Source of the DNA: CAVTUU01 sp045804965
GTDB lineage: Bacteria > Chloroflexota > Chloroflexia > Thermomicrobiales > UBA6265
Direction: 5' to 3'
Length of the DNA stretch: 64,000 bases
NCBI GenBank assembly: GCA_045804965.1
Contig: JBJMMD010000016.1
Coordinates: 124,001 to 188,000, forward strand
In this document: in pieces, positions 51,442-61,200 of the stretch
Numbering within the stretch: the first letter of the stretch is position 1
How the letters are laid out: every line of letters starts with the position of its first letter
Program-made: the position numbers and the translations under genes
Notes under the pieces: generated by a model
Databases searched by the model: none
Seen by the model: the letters and a program-made list of their open reading frames with translations, nothing else
What the model was told of the DNA's origin: nothing

Positions 51442-52266
51442 TCACGCCCCGACTTCAGCAACGGCCTGCATTAGCTCGCGCACGCGCGAGCCATCCACAC
51501 GGTTCCAGGTGACGCCGTCGACCTTGAGCGAGGACCCGACGATCGCACCGTCGGCATAGGCAAGCAACGCCGCGGCGTTGCTTGCCTTGAAACCGGTGTT
51601 GACCAACACCGGAATGCCGGTCGGTTTGACCGCCTCGACAACCTCGGCGAGCGCGGAGGCGGTGGCCGGTTGGCTTGTGATCGGGCCGGAAATCAGGATG
51701 GCGTCGGGACTCGACGAAAACGCGACCGAGCGCGCAACGTCGGCGATTGGTCGCGGCGCTAATTGCTGAGCGAACTCGGCATTGATGTTGAACATGAGCT
51801 TGACGTGTTCCACGCCGAGCTGGCGTCGGTAGCGAAAGGCATCGCCCGCGCTGCGAACCCAGACGCCGAAATCGCCGGCAAATGCGCCCGTGAAGATTTC
51901 GCGGCAGAACGCGGCCCCGGTCGCGGCTGCGACCGCGATGGTTGCGTTGGGGTCCCAGAGCACATTGACGCCAAACGGCACGGAGAGTTCGTCGCGAACG
52001 GAAGCCACGACATCGCTCATCGCGGCCACAGAGGCGAAATCAGCATCGAGCTGGTAGGGGCGGTCGTTCTCATTGCAGAACATGACCGCATGGATGCCGC
52101 CCGCTTGCAAAGCCGAAAGATCCCGTTTCACCCACGCGCGGACCGCGGCCATGCCGCCGGCGGTGTCATAGAGCGGAGTGCCGGGGAGAGCGGGAAGATG
52201 GACCATGCCGATAATAGTTTTCGGCACCCCGCTCAGGTCTTGCAGCCAATTCGCCACGCTCGCCAC
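51442..52266 (-). CDS. BtpA/SgcQ-family TIM-barrel protein
   Basis: 274 residues. The opening strand TIIGMVHLPALPGTPLYD is typical of the family, with GGIHAVMFCNENDRPY, the central HVKLMFNINAEFAQQLAPRP and C-terminal phosphate-binding ADGAIVGSSLKVDG. Relatives are the photosystem-I biogenesis protein BtpA (cyanobacteria) and SgcQ of sugar phosphotransferase loci; enzymatic activity is uncertain. The start is unclear: GTG 52266 follows GGGGGA closely, and TTG 52284 or GTG 52257 are alternatives. Convergent with the importer operon, and probably connected with sugar use. Confidence 0.85.
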   Translation of the reverse strand: MASVANWLQDLSGVPKTIIGMVHLPALPGTPLYDTAGGMAAVRAWVKRDLSALQAGGIHAVMFCNENDRPYQLDADFASVAAMSDVVASVRDELSVPFGVNVLWDPNATIAVAAATGAAFCREIFTGAFAGDFGVWVRSAGDAFRYRRQLGVEHVKLMFNINAEFAQQLAPRPIADVARSVAFSSSPDAILISGPITSQPATASALAEVVEAVKPTGIPVLVNTGFKASNAAALLAYADGAIVGSSLKVDGVTWNRVDGSRVRELMQAVAEVGA

Positions 52267-52325
52267 GCTCCCCCTTTGTAGCAAACATTAGGAACGGGAG
52301 CATACCGCGAGATCGGAGAGCGGAC

Positions 52326-52772
52326 CTAATCAGGGATTTCGTAGCGACCCGATCGCGCGGTGAGCCGGATGCGAAAGACGATCGTGTCAGGGCCGAGGTC
52401 CGGCACGGGTGCTGGTTGCGGATAGACGATACGGAGGGCGCGCTCGCGGTCAGCGGGATCGAACATTTCCTCGTAGATACCATCGGCGATCACGCTGCGC
52501 CAGCGGTCGGACGCATCCACGCGGTCGACCTCGAACGAAACTAGCGGTTGCGCCCGCATCAGACGAATCTTCCGGCCAAGGCCACTATGGGCGTAGATCG
52601 CTTCGCCATCGTAGCCGTAGGCAAGGGGCACGACGTACGGGCGGCCATCTCCTCCTTCCGCACCATGAGCGCAGCAGGCGATGCGCCCGACGAGCGAACT
52701 GCCGAGCAACGCTTCAATCTCCTCGTCAGCCAAGGCTGCGATCACACCCACCTGTGCGGTCCTCCGCTCCAC
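52326..52772 (-). CDS. NimA-like flavin-binding protein (pyridoxamine 5'-phosphate oxidase fold)
   Basis: 148 residues, split-barrel FMN-binding fold. RPYVVPLAYGYDGEAIYAHS followed by GRKIRLMRAQPLVSFEVD is typical of the NimA/pyridoxamine-oxidase-like family. It may reduce or bind flavin; the physiological role is unknown. GTG start directly after the stop of the sulfite-oxidase-like gene, or GTG 52751 with GGAGG about 10 bases upstream. Last gene of the prfA operon. Confidence 0.85.
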   Translation of the reverse strand: MERRTAQVGVIAALADEEIEALLGSSLVGRIACCAHGAEGGDGRPYVVPLAYGYDGEAIYAHSGLGRKIRLMRAQPLVSFEVDRVDASDRWRSVIADGIYEEMFDPADRERALRIVYPQPAPVPDLGPDTIVFRIRLTARSGRYEIPD

Positions 52773-53789
52773 TCAGCGAACAGTCACTTCGAGCTCGTAG
52801 ATAGCATTGTTCAAGTAGCCCTTTGCGTTCCAGAGCGCCTGTTCCGGTTGGACGAGGCCGCGCGCGTCGGTGGCCCGAGATCGCAAGCGCGCCGTGCCAG
52901 GTTTGGCCGGCCATTGATACGAGAAGCGGATCCAGGCAAGCGGTCCGGCTTCTTCGACGATTTCGGCCGACTCCCATGTGTCGCCGCCGTCGGTGCTGAT
53001 CTCCACGCTAGCGACTGCGCCAAATCCCGACCACGCAAAACCCGTGACAACATGCGTTCCGGCGTCGAGCACTTCGCCGCTGCTTGGCCGGCTGATGATC
53101 GATTTCACCGGCATCTCGCGGACTGGAAGGACATGTTCTCCCGCGTCGGTGATCAGCGTGTAGTTTTCGAAATTCCAGAATCCGGCGAACGGCTGCGCGC
53201 TGGCGGTGATGCCTACCAGCCATTTGGTCGAGGCGATGCCTGCCCAACCGGGGACGAGCAAGCGCACCGGACCGCCATGGGGCACAGGCAGAGGCGCCCC
53301 GTTCATTTCCCAGACGAGCATCGTCTTCGGATCGAGCCCGACTTGGACCGGCAACCCGCGCTGCATGCCGGGCATGTCGCCGCCTTGTGCAATCAAATCG
53401 ACTGCACTGCTTTTGAGACCGGCGAGATCGAGCACGTTCGGCAGCGACGTGCCGGTCCAAGTTGCGGTCCCGGCGGCATCGTTTTTCCACTCTGTGCCTT
53501 CCGCGGGCGGATTGAGAAAGCTGCGGCCATTGCCCGCACATTCGAGGAACGACGTGATGGTCTGTTGCGGAAGGGACTTCAGGTCGGCAAGTGAGAGGCT
53601 CTGCGGCTGCTCGACATTGCCGGTGATTTCGAGCCGCCAGACCTCCGGATCGATGTCAGGCGTGGGACCGTTCGAGCGCACGAAGAAGAGCTCGTTCGGC
53701 ACAATCAGACCGTCGAGCACATCGAGCGGCATCCCGAGATTCGTACTGCCGTACGGGATCAATCGCGAATCTTTGCCTGGAATCGTCAT
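52773..53789 (-). CDS. Sulfite oxidase-like molybdopterin enzyme
   Basis: 338 residues. Molybdopterin domain with the Cys that coordinates Mo at Cys84 (FLECAGNGRS), then HGGPVRLLVPGWAGIASTKW with the conserved phosphate-contact region, and a C-terminal immunoglobulin-like dimerisation domain (AWSGFGAVASVEISTDGGDTW). No heme domain. No Tat signal at the N-terminus, so it is apparently cytosolic. The start overlaps the prmC stop by 4 bases (ATGA). Substrate (sulfite or another S/N oxide) is not certain. Confidence 0.9.
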   Translation of the reverse strand: MTIPGKDSRLIPYGSTNLGMPLDVLDGLIVPNELFFVRSNGPTPDIDPEVWRLEITGNVEQPQSLSLADLKSLPQQTITSFLECAGNGRSFLNPPAEGTEWKNDAAGTATWTGTSLPNVLDLAGLKSSAVDLIAQGGDMPGMQRGLPVQVGLDPKTMLVWEMNGAPLPVPHGGPVRLLVPGWAGIASTKWLVGITASAQPFAGFWNFENYTLITDAGEHVLPVREMPVKSIISRPSSGEVLDAGTHVVTGFAWSGFGAVASVEISTDGGDTWESAEIVEEAGPLAWIRFSYQWPAKPGTARLRSRATDARGLVQPEQALWNAKGYLNNAIYELEVTVR

Positions 53790-54661
53790 AGCATTGCTTT
53801 CTTGTTGTCGCGCTCAACGATCACGAAGCGGTCCCGATCCTCAAGGTCACGCACCACGCGTGTACGGGAATCGGTAATGCGGTCATGTACGATGCTCACC
53901 GCCTCTACCGCGTGATTTGGATCAAGCTCAAGCACTACTGCGCCATGGGGCTTGAGAACGCGCGGGATATCATCGATCAATCGCCGGACCTCCGCCAGGC
54001 CATCGGGTCCACCATCGAGCGCAATCCGAGGCTCCGCCTTCAGTTCGGGATTTTCCATAATTTGAGCCGGGGTGAGATACGGCAGGTTCGCCAGGATGAG
54101 TTCGACTGGGTTCGTTATCGGCTCGAGCAAATCGCCAGCGATGAATTCCACCCGGTCTTCGAGGCCGAGACGTGAACTGTTCGCACGAGCGACGTTTAAC
54201 GCTGCCTCCGAAAGATCAATGCCGATTGCTCGACCTTTCCAGGACTTGGCTATTTTCGCAAGTGACAGGATGATTGCGCCCGATCCAGTTCCAACATCAA
54301 CAACTTCCGCATGTGGTCGAGAAGTGAGCCAAAGTTTCGCCCACTCGACAAGCTGCTCTGTTCCTGGGCGTGGGATCAGGACCGAAGGATTCACGATAAA
54401 CGAAAATCCCATGAACTCGCGCTCACCGGTCATATAGGCGACTGGACAACCTTCCAGGCGTCGATCGATGAGCCGTTCGAATTGCGATTTGACTGAAGGA
54501 TCGACAGGTTCTTGGAGGCGGGCGAACAATTCGGTCCGATCGATGCCGAGTACGTGACGGAGTAAGACTTCAGCATCCAGGCGCGGTGTATAGGTCCGCG
54601 AAGGCAGAAGGCGAGCGGTTGCCGCTCGCAACAATTCAGCCAGTGTCGGATTATCGGTCAC
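53786..54661 (-). CDS. prmC: Peptide chain release factor N5-glutamine methyltransferase
   Basis: Methylates the GGQ glutamine of release factors. 291 residues from GTG 54661: N-terminal helical domain, then SAM-binding VVDVGTGSGAIILSLA, and a NLPYLTP sequence in place of the usual NPPY. The frame extends 38 codons further upstream into prfA; GTG 54661 is 13 bases after the prfA stop and puts the N-terminus where relatives begin. The stop overlaps the sulfite-oxidase-like start by 4 bases. The prfA-prmC pair is the standard arrangement. Confidence 0.93.
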   Translation of the reverse strand: MTDNPTLAELLRAATARLLPSRTYTPRLDAEVLLRHVLGIDRTELFARLQEPVDPSVKSQFERLIDRRLEGCPVAYMTGEREFMGFSFIVNPSVLIPRPGTEQLVEWAKLWLTSRPHAEVVDVGTGSGAIILSLAKIAKSWKGRAIGIDLSEAALNVARANSSRLGLEDRVEFIAGDLLEPITNPVELILANLPYLTPAQIMENPELKAEPRIALDGGPDGLAEVRRLIDDIPRVLKPHGAVVLELDPNHAVEAVSIVHDRITDSRTRVVRDLEDRDRFVIVERDNKKAML

Positions 54662-54674
54662 GGCGTGGATCGCG

Positions 54675-55775
54675 TTAATCGGCGGCTTGGGATTGGTCTT
54701 CAAGACCGGCGTCGGCAAGGCGATCGGCTTCGTCGGCGGCGCGTAACTCTTGCACGAACGGATCGATCTGGCCATCGAGCACGCCTGGAATATTGCTCAA
54801 ACTCAGCTTGATCCGGTGATCGGTGATCCGGTCCTGCGGGAAGTTGTAGGTCCGAATTTTCTCGCTCCGCTCCGCGCTCCCAATCTGCGAGCGACGAGCG
54901 TCGCCGCGCTCTTGGGACATGCGCTGTTGCTCGATGTCGTAGAGTCGCGACCGGAGCACGGTCAGCGCCTTCAACTTGTTTTTGAGCTGGCTCTTTTCGT
55001 CCTGGCAGGTGACGACGATGCTGGTCGGCAGGTGTGTGATCCGGACTGCCGAGTCCGTCGTATTGACGCTTTGTCCGCCATGACCGGTCGAGCGGTAGAC
55101 GTCAATCCGGAGGTCGTTGTCGCTGATCTGGATGTCGACTTCCTCGGCTTCCGGCAGGACCGCGACGCTCGCGGTGGATGTGTGAATCCGCCCCTGGCTC
55201 TCGGTGACCGGTACCCGCTGCACGCGGTGGACGCCGCTTTCATAGCGCAGGTGACTATACGCGCCCTTGCCGTTCACCTCGAAGATGATCTCGCGGAAAC
55301 CGCCGCCATCCGTTTCGGAGGCTGAAAGAACCTCGACTTTCCAGCGGTGTCGCTCGGCGTAGCGGCTGTACATCCGGTAGAGGTCTGCCGCGAAAAGCGC
55401 AGCCTCATCACCGCCGGTGCCGGCGCGGATCTCGACAATGACATTCTTGTCGTCGTTCGGATCTTTGGGCACGAGCAGCAGGCGGATCTGATGCAGCAAT
55501 TCCTCGCGCCGCTGGCGCAATTGCTTGAGCTCTTCTTCCGCTAGCTCGGCCATTTCCCGGTCGTCATCGCGAGCCATGGTCTCGGTTTCCGAGATTGCGC
55601 GCTGGAGCGCGCGGTACTCGCGGTACGCTGCCACGACCTCGTCGAGCTCGGCGCGCTCGCGGCCGTATTCGGTCAGCTTGACCGGATCGGTCGCCACCTC
55701 CGGATCGGCCATGACATGGTCGAGCTCCTCGTAACGGCGTTCGAGCTCTGAGAGTGTCGTTAAGAACGTGGCCAT
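54675..55775 (-). CDS. prfA: Peptide chain release factor 1
   Basis: Terminates translation at UAA and UAG. 366 residues with the recognition tripeptide PVT (residues 189-191, the PxT motif of RF1) and the GGQ peptidyl-hydrolysis motif at 233-235. N-terminal helical domain (ELERRYEELDHVMADPEVAT) and the HTSTASVAVLPE stretch are typical. ATG with CGGAG about 6 bases upstream. It heads an operon with prmC and two redox enzymes. Confidence 0.96.
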   Translation of the reverse strand: MATFLTTLSELERRYEELDHVMADPEVATDPVKLTEYGRERAELDEVVAAYREYRALQRAISETETMARDDDREMAELAEEELKQLRQRREELLHQIRLLLVPKDPNDDKNVIVEIRAGTGGDEAALFAADLYRMYSRYAERHRWKVEVLSASETDGGGFREIIFEVNGKGAYSHLRYESGVHRVQRVPVTESQGRIHTSTASVAVLPEAEEVDIQISDNDLRIDVYRSTGHGGQSVNTTDSAVRITHLPTSIVVTCQDEKSQLKNKLKALTVLRSRLYDIEQQRMSQERGDARRSQIGSAERSEKIRTYNFPQDRITDHRIKLSLSNIPGVLDGQIDPFVQELRAADEADRLADAGLEDQSQAAD

Positions 55776-56043
55776 AATCTCCGGGTCCTAGACGTGGGTA
55801 TGCAGGACAGTCATGTTCCGTCGAGTGTCGTTATCACGCTGACTCGACAGGTAATGATAGCCGACGTTTGCTCCCGACACGGATTGCTAGGCGCATCTTC
55901 CTATGTGTTGATGCCGTTCCTCCCTTGCCGAATTGGCCCCAATTGCTGATTCCCCATTTGCACGTTTCGCGCAAAGCTTGGACAGCACTCGTGCAACAAA
56001 TGGCTCTCAGCCCACCGTTCTGCCTTCGGCATCGGAGGTCACC

Positions 56044-56652
56044 ATGAAACGATACCTCGCGATCACCTTCGGCTTTCTCCTGCTTTCGACCTTCTTCGGC
56101 GGCGCCCCGGCGGCCGCGCGACCGGCGACCGGGATGTCGTTCGGCTACATGTTCGCCTTGTCGCCCCCGACTGGTTACGTGAACTCGAAGGTCGTCGTCA
56201 CGAATATCTTGTTTGCAGCGAACACGAGCGTGAAGGTGACATTCGATGGTGCAGCTGCGTGCACGTTCACGACCGCCTCGAATGGAACTGGATCATGTTC
56301 CTTCCGTGTTCCTGCGACCGACCAGGGACTGCATGAAGTGAAGGCGACTGGTGGCGGGCAGTCAAACTCCAAGTATTTCAACGTCGATCCCCGCGTCAAA
56401 CTCACGCCGAATTACGGTCCACGCGGCACGACGATGAATGTCTCGCTGCGGGGATTCATGACTAATACGGCGGTCATCGTGAAGTGGTACAACTCAACAC
56501 AGAAGATCACGATCAGAACGCTCACGACGTCGAGTACGGGAAGCGCGAATTTCTATTTCATGGTTCCGTCGAATGCAGTTAAGGGGCCGTATAAGGTCTG
56601 GGCGCGGCAATACAACGGCATGTCAACTGCCGCGACGTTTACCGTCACGTAA
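56044..56652 (+). CDS. Small secreted protein with the same beta module as the large repeat protein
   Basis: 202 residues. Signal peptide MKRYLAITFGFLLLSTFFGG to AAAR, then two beta units with LSPPTGYVNSKVVVTNILF and LTPNYGPRGTTMNVSLRGF. The second unit aligns with LSPTIGWMLSSTAISFRGYV in the module before the repeats of the 1422-residue protein. Two Cys in the first unit (AACTF and GSCSF) could form a disulfide. ATG 56044 has GGAGG 6 bases upstream. It ends before a strong bidirectional terminator. A small surface or matrix protein is likely. Confidence 0.85.
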   Translation: MKRYLAITFGFLLLSTFFGGAPAAARPATGMSFGYMFALSPPTGYVNSKVVVTNILFAANTSVKVTFDGAAACTFTTASNGTGSCSFRVPATDQGLHEVKATGGGQSNSKYFNVDPRVKLTPNYGPRGTTMNVSLRGFMTNTAVIVKWYNSTQKITIRTLTTSSTGSANFYFMVPSNAVKGPYKVWARQYNGMSTAATFTVT

Positions 56653-56672
56653 TCAACATCGAGAGTTTCAAA

Positions 56673-56706
56673 AGACGGCCGTGGGGCGAACGCCCCACGG
56701 CCGTCT
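56673..56706. terminator. Bidirectional intrinsic terminator
   Basis: Perfect 15-bp stem AGACGGCCGTGGGGC / GCCCCACGGCCGTCT with loop GAAC, between two convergent genes. On the minus strand it is followed by TTTTGAAAC. Confidence 0.85.
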
Positions 56707-56724
56707 CTCGCGCAATTCCGACGC

Positions 56725-57066
56725 TTAGTCGAGACGCGCTATGCGTTCTTTCAAGCGCTCGACGCTGTCGGCGAACCTATCCGCCTCGTACCGCATCAGC
56801 CGCCTGATCGTGAGCGCCTCCAATTCGGCTCGTTCGACGATTTTTTGCGCCGTTGTTTGCGCTTCATAGAGCAAGAGTTCGATCGACTCGGGCTCGAGAG
56901 GGTGTTCCTTCCACTCGCGCATGGTCGCGGACAAGCTCGCCTGAGCGTCCGCCAGCTTGGCGATCGCATTCCTCACTTCGAGAAACGTCTCAGGCGCCGT
57001 CGAATCCAACGTGGTGGACGAAACCGCGGCGGAGCGAGAGGGGCTGCCGGTGTTTTCACTCGCCAT
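56725..57066 (-). CDS. Coiled-coil protein, hypothetical
   Basis: 113 residues. The C-terminal 85 residues are strongly helical and charged (coiled-coil-like heptads, LEVRNAIAKLADAQASL then ERAELEALTIRRLMRYEADR). The first 25 residues are Ser/Thr-rich and disordered. The charged helix pattern recalls DivIVA-like or cytoskeletal proteins, without a clear match. ATG 6 bases after the stop of the upstream coiled-coil gene, so the two are coupled. Confidence 0.75.
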   Translation of the reverse strand: MASENTGSPSRSAAVSSTTLDSTAPETFLEVRNAIAKLADAQASLSATMREWKEHPLEPESIELLLYEAQTTAQKIVERAELEALTIRRLMRYEADRFADSVERLKERIARLD

Positions 57067-57072
57067 GACGCT

Positions 57073-58044
57073 TCAAAACCCAGATGCGCTGGGCAAACGC
57101 ACCTCGATCAAATCATCACCGGCGTGAACCGTCTCGAAACCGGCGCCCTCGTTCCAACCTCGAAGATCGTTGATTGATACCGGTTGACGAACCACGACGT
57201 ACAACCGCAACACGCCTTCCGCGTATTCACGGGGCTCAACCGCGTCGACCTGGGCGAGCTGGGAAAGGTAGCGCTGCAACGACAGGGCCGTTGCCGCGCG
57301 CGGCACTCCGTGCACGAGAATCGTCAGCGAATGGGTTTCAACGGCCGGCTCCGGTTCCGGTCTCAATTCTTCAGCTTCAGTAAGCACCGGCGCCTGAGAT
57401 TCCTGAGGAGGCGCCGTCGGCTCGACGGTGATTTCACCGCTGGCTTGCTGGTCGAACGGTGACACGGTCATGACTTCCGCTTCGTCGAGCGGCGCTTCCT
57501 GCGCGGCTACTGTCGCAGACGGTGGCTCTGCCGTTTCCGTGGGCGTGGCGACTTGTTCGGGCTCTGGCGCCATCGTTGCGGAGCGTTCTTCGGGCGTGGC
57601 GAACGCGATATATTCAGGCGGCGACTCAAGGAATTGCGCAGCGATGGACTCCACACCGGGCAAGTGTTGAGGCGTATCTACGGGCTCGTCGGGCGGCAAT
57701 TTTGCCTCGGCCTCCTCGATGGCATCGCTCAAACGACGCCCGAGTCGTTCAACTTGTCCCTGAACGGACGTCACGTCCTCGAGCAGCGCGGCCAACGTCG
57801 CGCGATAGCGAGCAAGATCGGTTCGCTCCTGCTCGGCCTTCGCCATCTGCATTTCGCGGCCGGCGGTTTCGCGCAATTCCATTGCCTGGCGCAGGAGATC
57901 GCCCGATCGGGCGATGTTGTCGTGGATGACCTGATCGAACGACTCAAAGAACGCGAGGCGCTCTTTCAAACGGTCAATCTCTGCGCGCGACTCCTCGCTC
58001 GCTATGGGGTCCCGAGGGTGATCACCGCTGTCTAGATTACTCAC
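57073..58044 (-). CDS. Coiled-coil protein with Pro/Glu-rich linker and C-terminal alpha/beta domain
   Basis: 323 residues from GTG 58044 (TTG 58074 is an alternative). Residues 15-120 are a charged coiled coil (EIDRLKERLAFFESFDQV, RYRATLAALLEDVTSVQGQVE). Residues 125-245 are a low-complexity Pro/Glu/Ala/Thr linker. The final 80 residues form a folded alpha/beta domain (LTILVHGVPRAATALSLQRY, then EGVLRLYVVVRQPVSI), ferredoxin-like in strand order. Not recognised as a named family. It heads a two-gene unit divergent from metH; a cell-envelope or cell-division role is a guess. Confidence 0.72.
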   Translation of the reverse strand: MSNLDSGDHPRDPIASEESRAEIDRLKERLAFFESFDQVIHDNIARSGDLLRQAMELRETAGREMQMAKAEQERTDLARYRATLAALLEDVTSVQGQVERLGRRLSDAIEEAEAKLPPDEPVDTPQHLPGVESIAAQFLESPPEYIAFATPEERSATMAPEPEQVATPTETAEPPSATVAAQEAPLDEAEVMTVSPFDQQASGEITVEPTAPPQESQAPVLTEAEELRPEPEPAVETHSLTILVHGVPRAATALSLQRYLSQLAQVDAVEPREYAEGVLRLYVVVRQPVSINDLRGWNEGAGFETVHAGDDLIEVRLPSASGF

Positions 58045-58275
58045 GCCTACCGCCGTTCCTTCAGCTACGAGCAAGCTTCACTGTTGTCGCCGTGATGATC
58101 CGAGTGTAGCACCCTCGCGACCGAATTTGGATGGGTTCCGTGGCGGTTTGTCATGTGATTCAGCAGCGCCAAGCACGAACGGACTACAATGCGAACGTGA
58201 CGCTTTGGAGGAGCGGCGGCGTCCGCCCCCACCCGCGTCGAGGACTCAATTGATTCGAGGAGTAAGCGGAACCGC

Positions 58276-61200
58276 ATGAGCCAAATTCTTGAGCTGGCGC
58301 GCGAGCGAGTGCTGTTTTATGACGGCTCGATGGGCGCCACTATTCTCAACATGCAACTTGACGCCGATGCCTACGGCGGTAAAGAGGGATGTAACGACTA
58401 CCTCGTTCTCTACAATCCCTCGATTATCGAACAGCTTCACGCCTCTTTTCTCGAGGTTGGCGTCGATGTGCTCGAAACCGATACGTTCGGTGGCAGTCTG
58501 ATCAAGCTCGAAGAGTATGACCTCGGCGAGCGCACGTATGAGCTCAACCGCGCTGCCGCCGAGCTCGCGCGGCGAGTCGCCAAGGACTATTCGACGCCGT
58601 CCCACCCCCGATTTGTCGCGGGTTCGGTCGGACCGACCGGACTGCTCCCCGCGTCCGAGGATCCACTTCTCGGCAAACACCGCTTTCAGGAGGTCGTCGA
58701 TCTCTTCCTCGATCAGATCCGCGGCTTGGTCGACGGCGGCGCCGATTTGCTGATCATCGAAACCGTGCAAGACATCCTCGAGCTGAAGGCGGGGATTCAT
58801 GCGGCTGAGCGCGTGTTTGCCGAGAAAAACACGCGGATTCCGATCCACGCCTCGGTCACGCTCGACACCTCGGGCCGCATGTTGCTCGGCACCGACATTG
58901 CCGCGGCGCTCAATATTCTGGAACACCTGCCGGTCGACATCATCGGATTGAACTGCTCGACCGGACCTGATTACATGCGCGACCCCGCGCGCTATCTCGG
59001 ACAGTACTCGACTAAGCCAGTCGCGATCATTCCCAACGCGGGCATCCCCATCAATGTCAACGGACTGGCCGCCTTCCCGATGCAACCGGAACCAATGGCG
59101 ACCGCGCTTCGAGAAATGGTCGAAGAATTTGAAGTCGGGATCGTCGGCGGGTGCTGCGGGACGACGCCCGATCACTTGAATGAGGTCGTGCAGCAGATCA
59201 AACGACGCGATGTGACGGTCCGCCCGGCGACCCCGCTGCCGCAGATCGCGAGCATGATTCACGCGGTCTCGCTGCACCAGGAGCCGGCTCCGCTGATCGT
59301 CGGCGAGCGCGTCAACACGCAAGGGTCCCGTAAGGTGAAGCGCCTGGTCATGGCCGACGACTACGACGGACTGCTCGAGGTCGGTCGCAGCCAGATGGAG
59401 GAAGGGGCGCACGCGCTCGATGTCTGTACGGCGCTGACCGAGCGTCCGGACGAGCGCGCCATCATGCGCGCGCTCGTCAAAAAATTGGCGCTCAACGTCG
59501 AAACGCCGCTCGTGATCGACTCGACCGAGGCCGACGTCATTCGCGACGCCTTGGAACAGTATCCCGGCCGCGCGATCGTCAACTCGATCAATATGGAGAA
59601 CGGGCGAGCACGGATCGAAGCGGTCATGCCTCTGGTCCGGGCCCATGGCGCCGCAGTGATCGCGCTCACGATCGACGAGGACGGGATGGCGAAGACGGCG
59701 GAGCGCAAAGTCGCCGTCGCCCGCACGATCTGCGACATCGTCACCGGTGAGTACGGCCAGCAGCCGGACGGCCTCATCTTCGACGCACTGACCTTCACGC
59801 TGGCCACCGGCGATCCGGAATTCACCCGCTCCGCGATCGAAACGATCGAGGGCCTCCGCCGGATCGAAGAAGAGATGCCAGGCGTGCTCACAATCCTTGG
59901 CGTTTCGAACGTCTCGTTCGGCCTCAATCCCGCCGCGAGGCGGGTGCTAAACGCCGTTTTTCTCTATCACTGCGTGCAAGCGGGACTCGATCTCGCGATC
60001 GTTCACCCCTCGCACGTTGTGCCCTTCTCGGAGATTCCGGCCGAGGAACGGGCGCTGGCCGAAGATCTCGTCTTCGCCAGACAGCCGGACGCGCTCCAGA
60101 AGTACATCGAATTCTTCGAGGGACGGTCAGACGCCGACGGGCCAAGCGGGCCTGACCCGATGTTGGAGATGAACCCGCGAGAGCGTCTCTACTACCGCAT
60201 CGTCTACCGCAAAAAAGAAGGCGTCGAAGAGGACGTCGATCAGGCGGTGCGTGACGCCGGCGATCCAGTCGAGGTGCTCAACAACGTGCTCTTGCCGGCG
60301 ATGAAAGAGGTTGGCGACAAGTTCGGCGCTGGTGAGTTGATCCTCCCGTTCGTCCTCCAATCGGCAGAGGTGATGAAGCGAGCCGTGGCGCGACTCGAGA
60401 CCTACCTCGAACGCCAAGAGGGCGTGACGAAGGGAACGGTCGTGCTGGCGACGGTCTTCGGCGACGTGCACGACATCGGCAAGAACCTCGTCAATACTAT
60501 CCTCACCAACAACGGCTACACCGTCCACGATCTCGGCAAACAGGTGCCGATCAACCGGATTATCGACAAAGCGGTTGAAACGAACGCGACCGCGATCGGG
60601 CTCTCGGCATTGTTGGTGAGCACGAGCAAGCAGATGCCGCTTTGCGTGAAGGAGCTGCATCACCAGGGCCTGAAGTTCCCGGTCATCATCGGCGGCGCCG
60701 CGATCAATCGCGCCTACGCGCAGCGCACGCTCTTCGTTGGAGATGAGCTTCCGTACGGTCCTGGGGTGTTCTACGCGAAAGACGCCTTCGAGGGACTTTC
60801 GCTGATGGACCGGATCATCGATCCGGACGAGCGACGCCAGCTCGTGCAAGCGACCGTTGAAACGGCGAAGACCGCGCTCGGCAAACCGGGCCGGGAAGCG
60901 TTCAGCGTGCCCGCGGAAGCGTCAGCAACCGAAGGGCGCACGGTGCGCGACGTCGAGCCGCCGCAACCGCCATTCTGGGGCGTGCGGGACATGAACGGTT
61001 TCTCGCTTACCGACGTTTGGCCGCATCTCGACCTGAAAACGCTCTTCCGCCTGCACTGGGGCGGCAAAGGGGTCAAGGATGAAGCGTGGGATGAGCTTCA
61101 ACAGACCGAGTTTTTGCCGCGGCTGAAGTCGATGCAAGCTGAAGCCGAGCAGACGCATTGGCTCGATCCCAAGGTGCGTGTCGGCATCTTCCCGGCCAAT

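Noticed and set aside
58246..59646. 466-codon minus-strand frame opposite metH
   Set aside because: Antisense shadow in GC-rich sequence, Asp/Arg/His-rich and unlike any protein; metH on the plus strand is certain.
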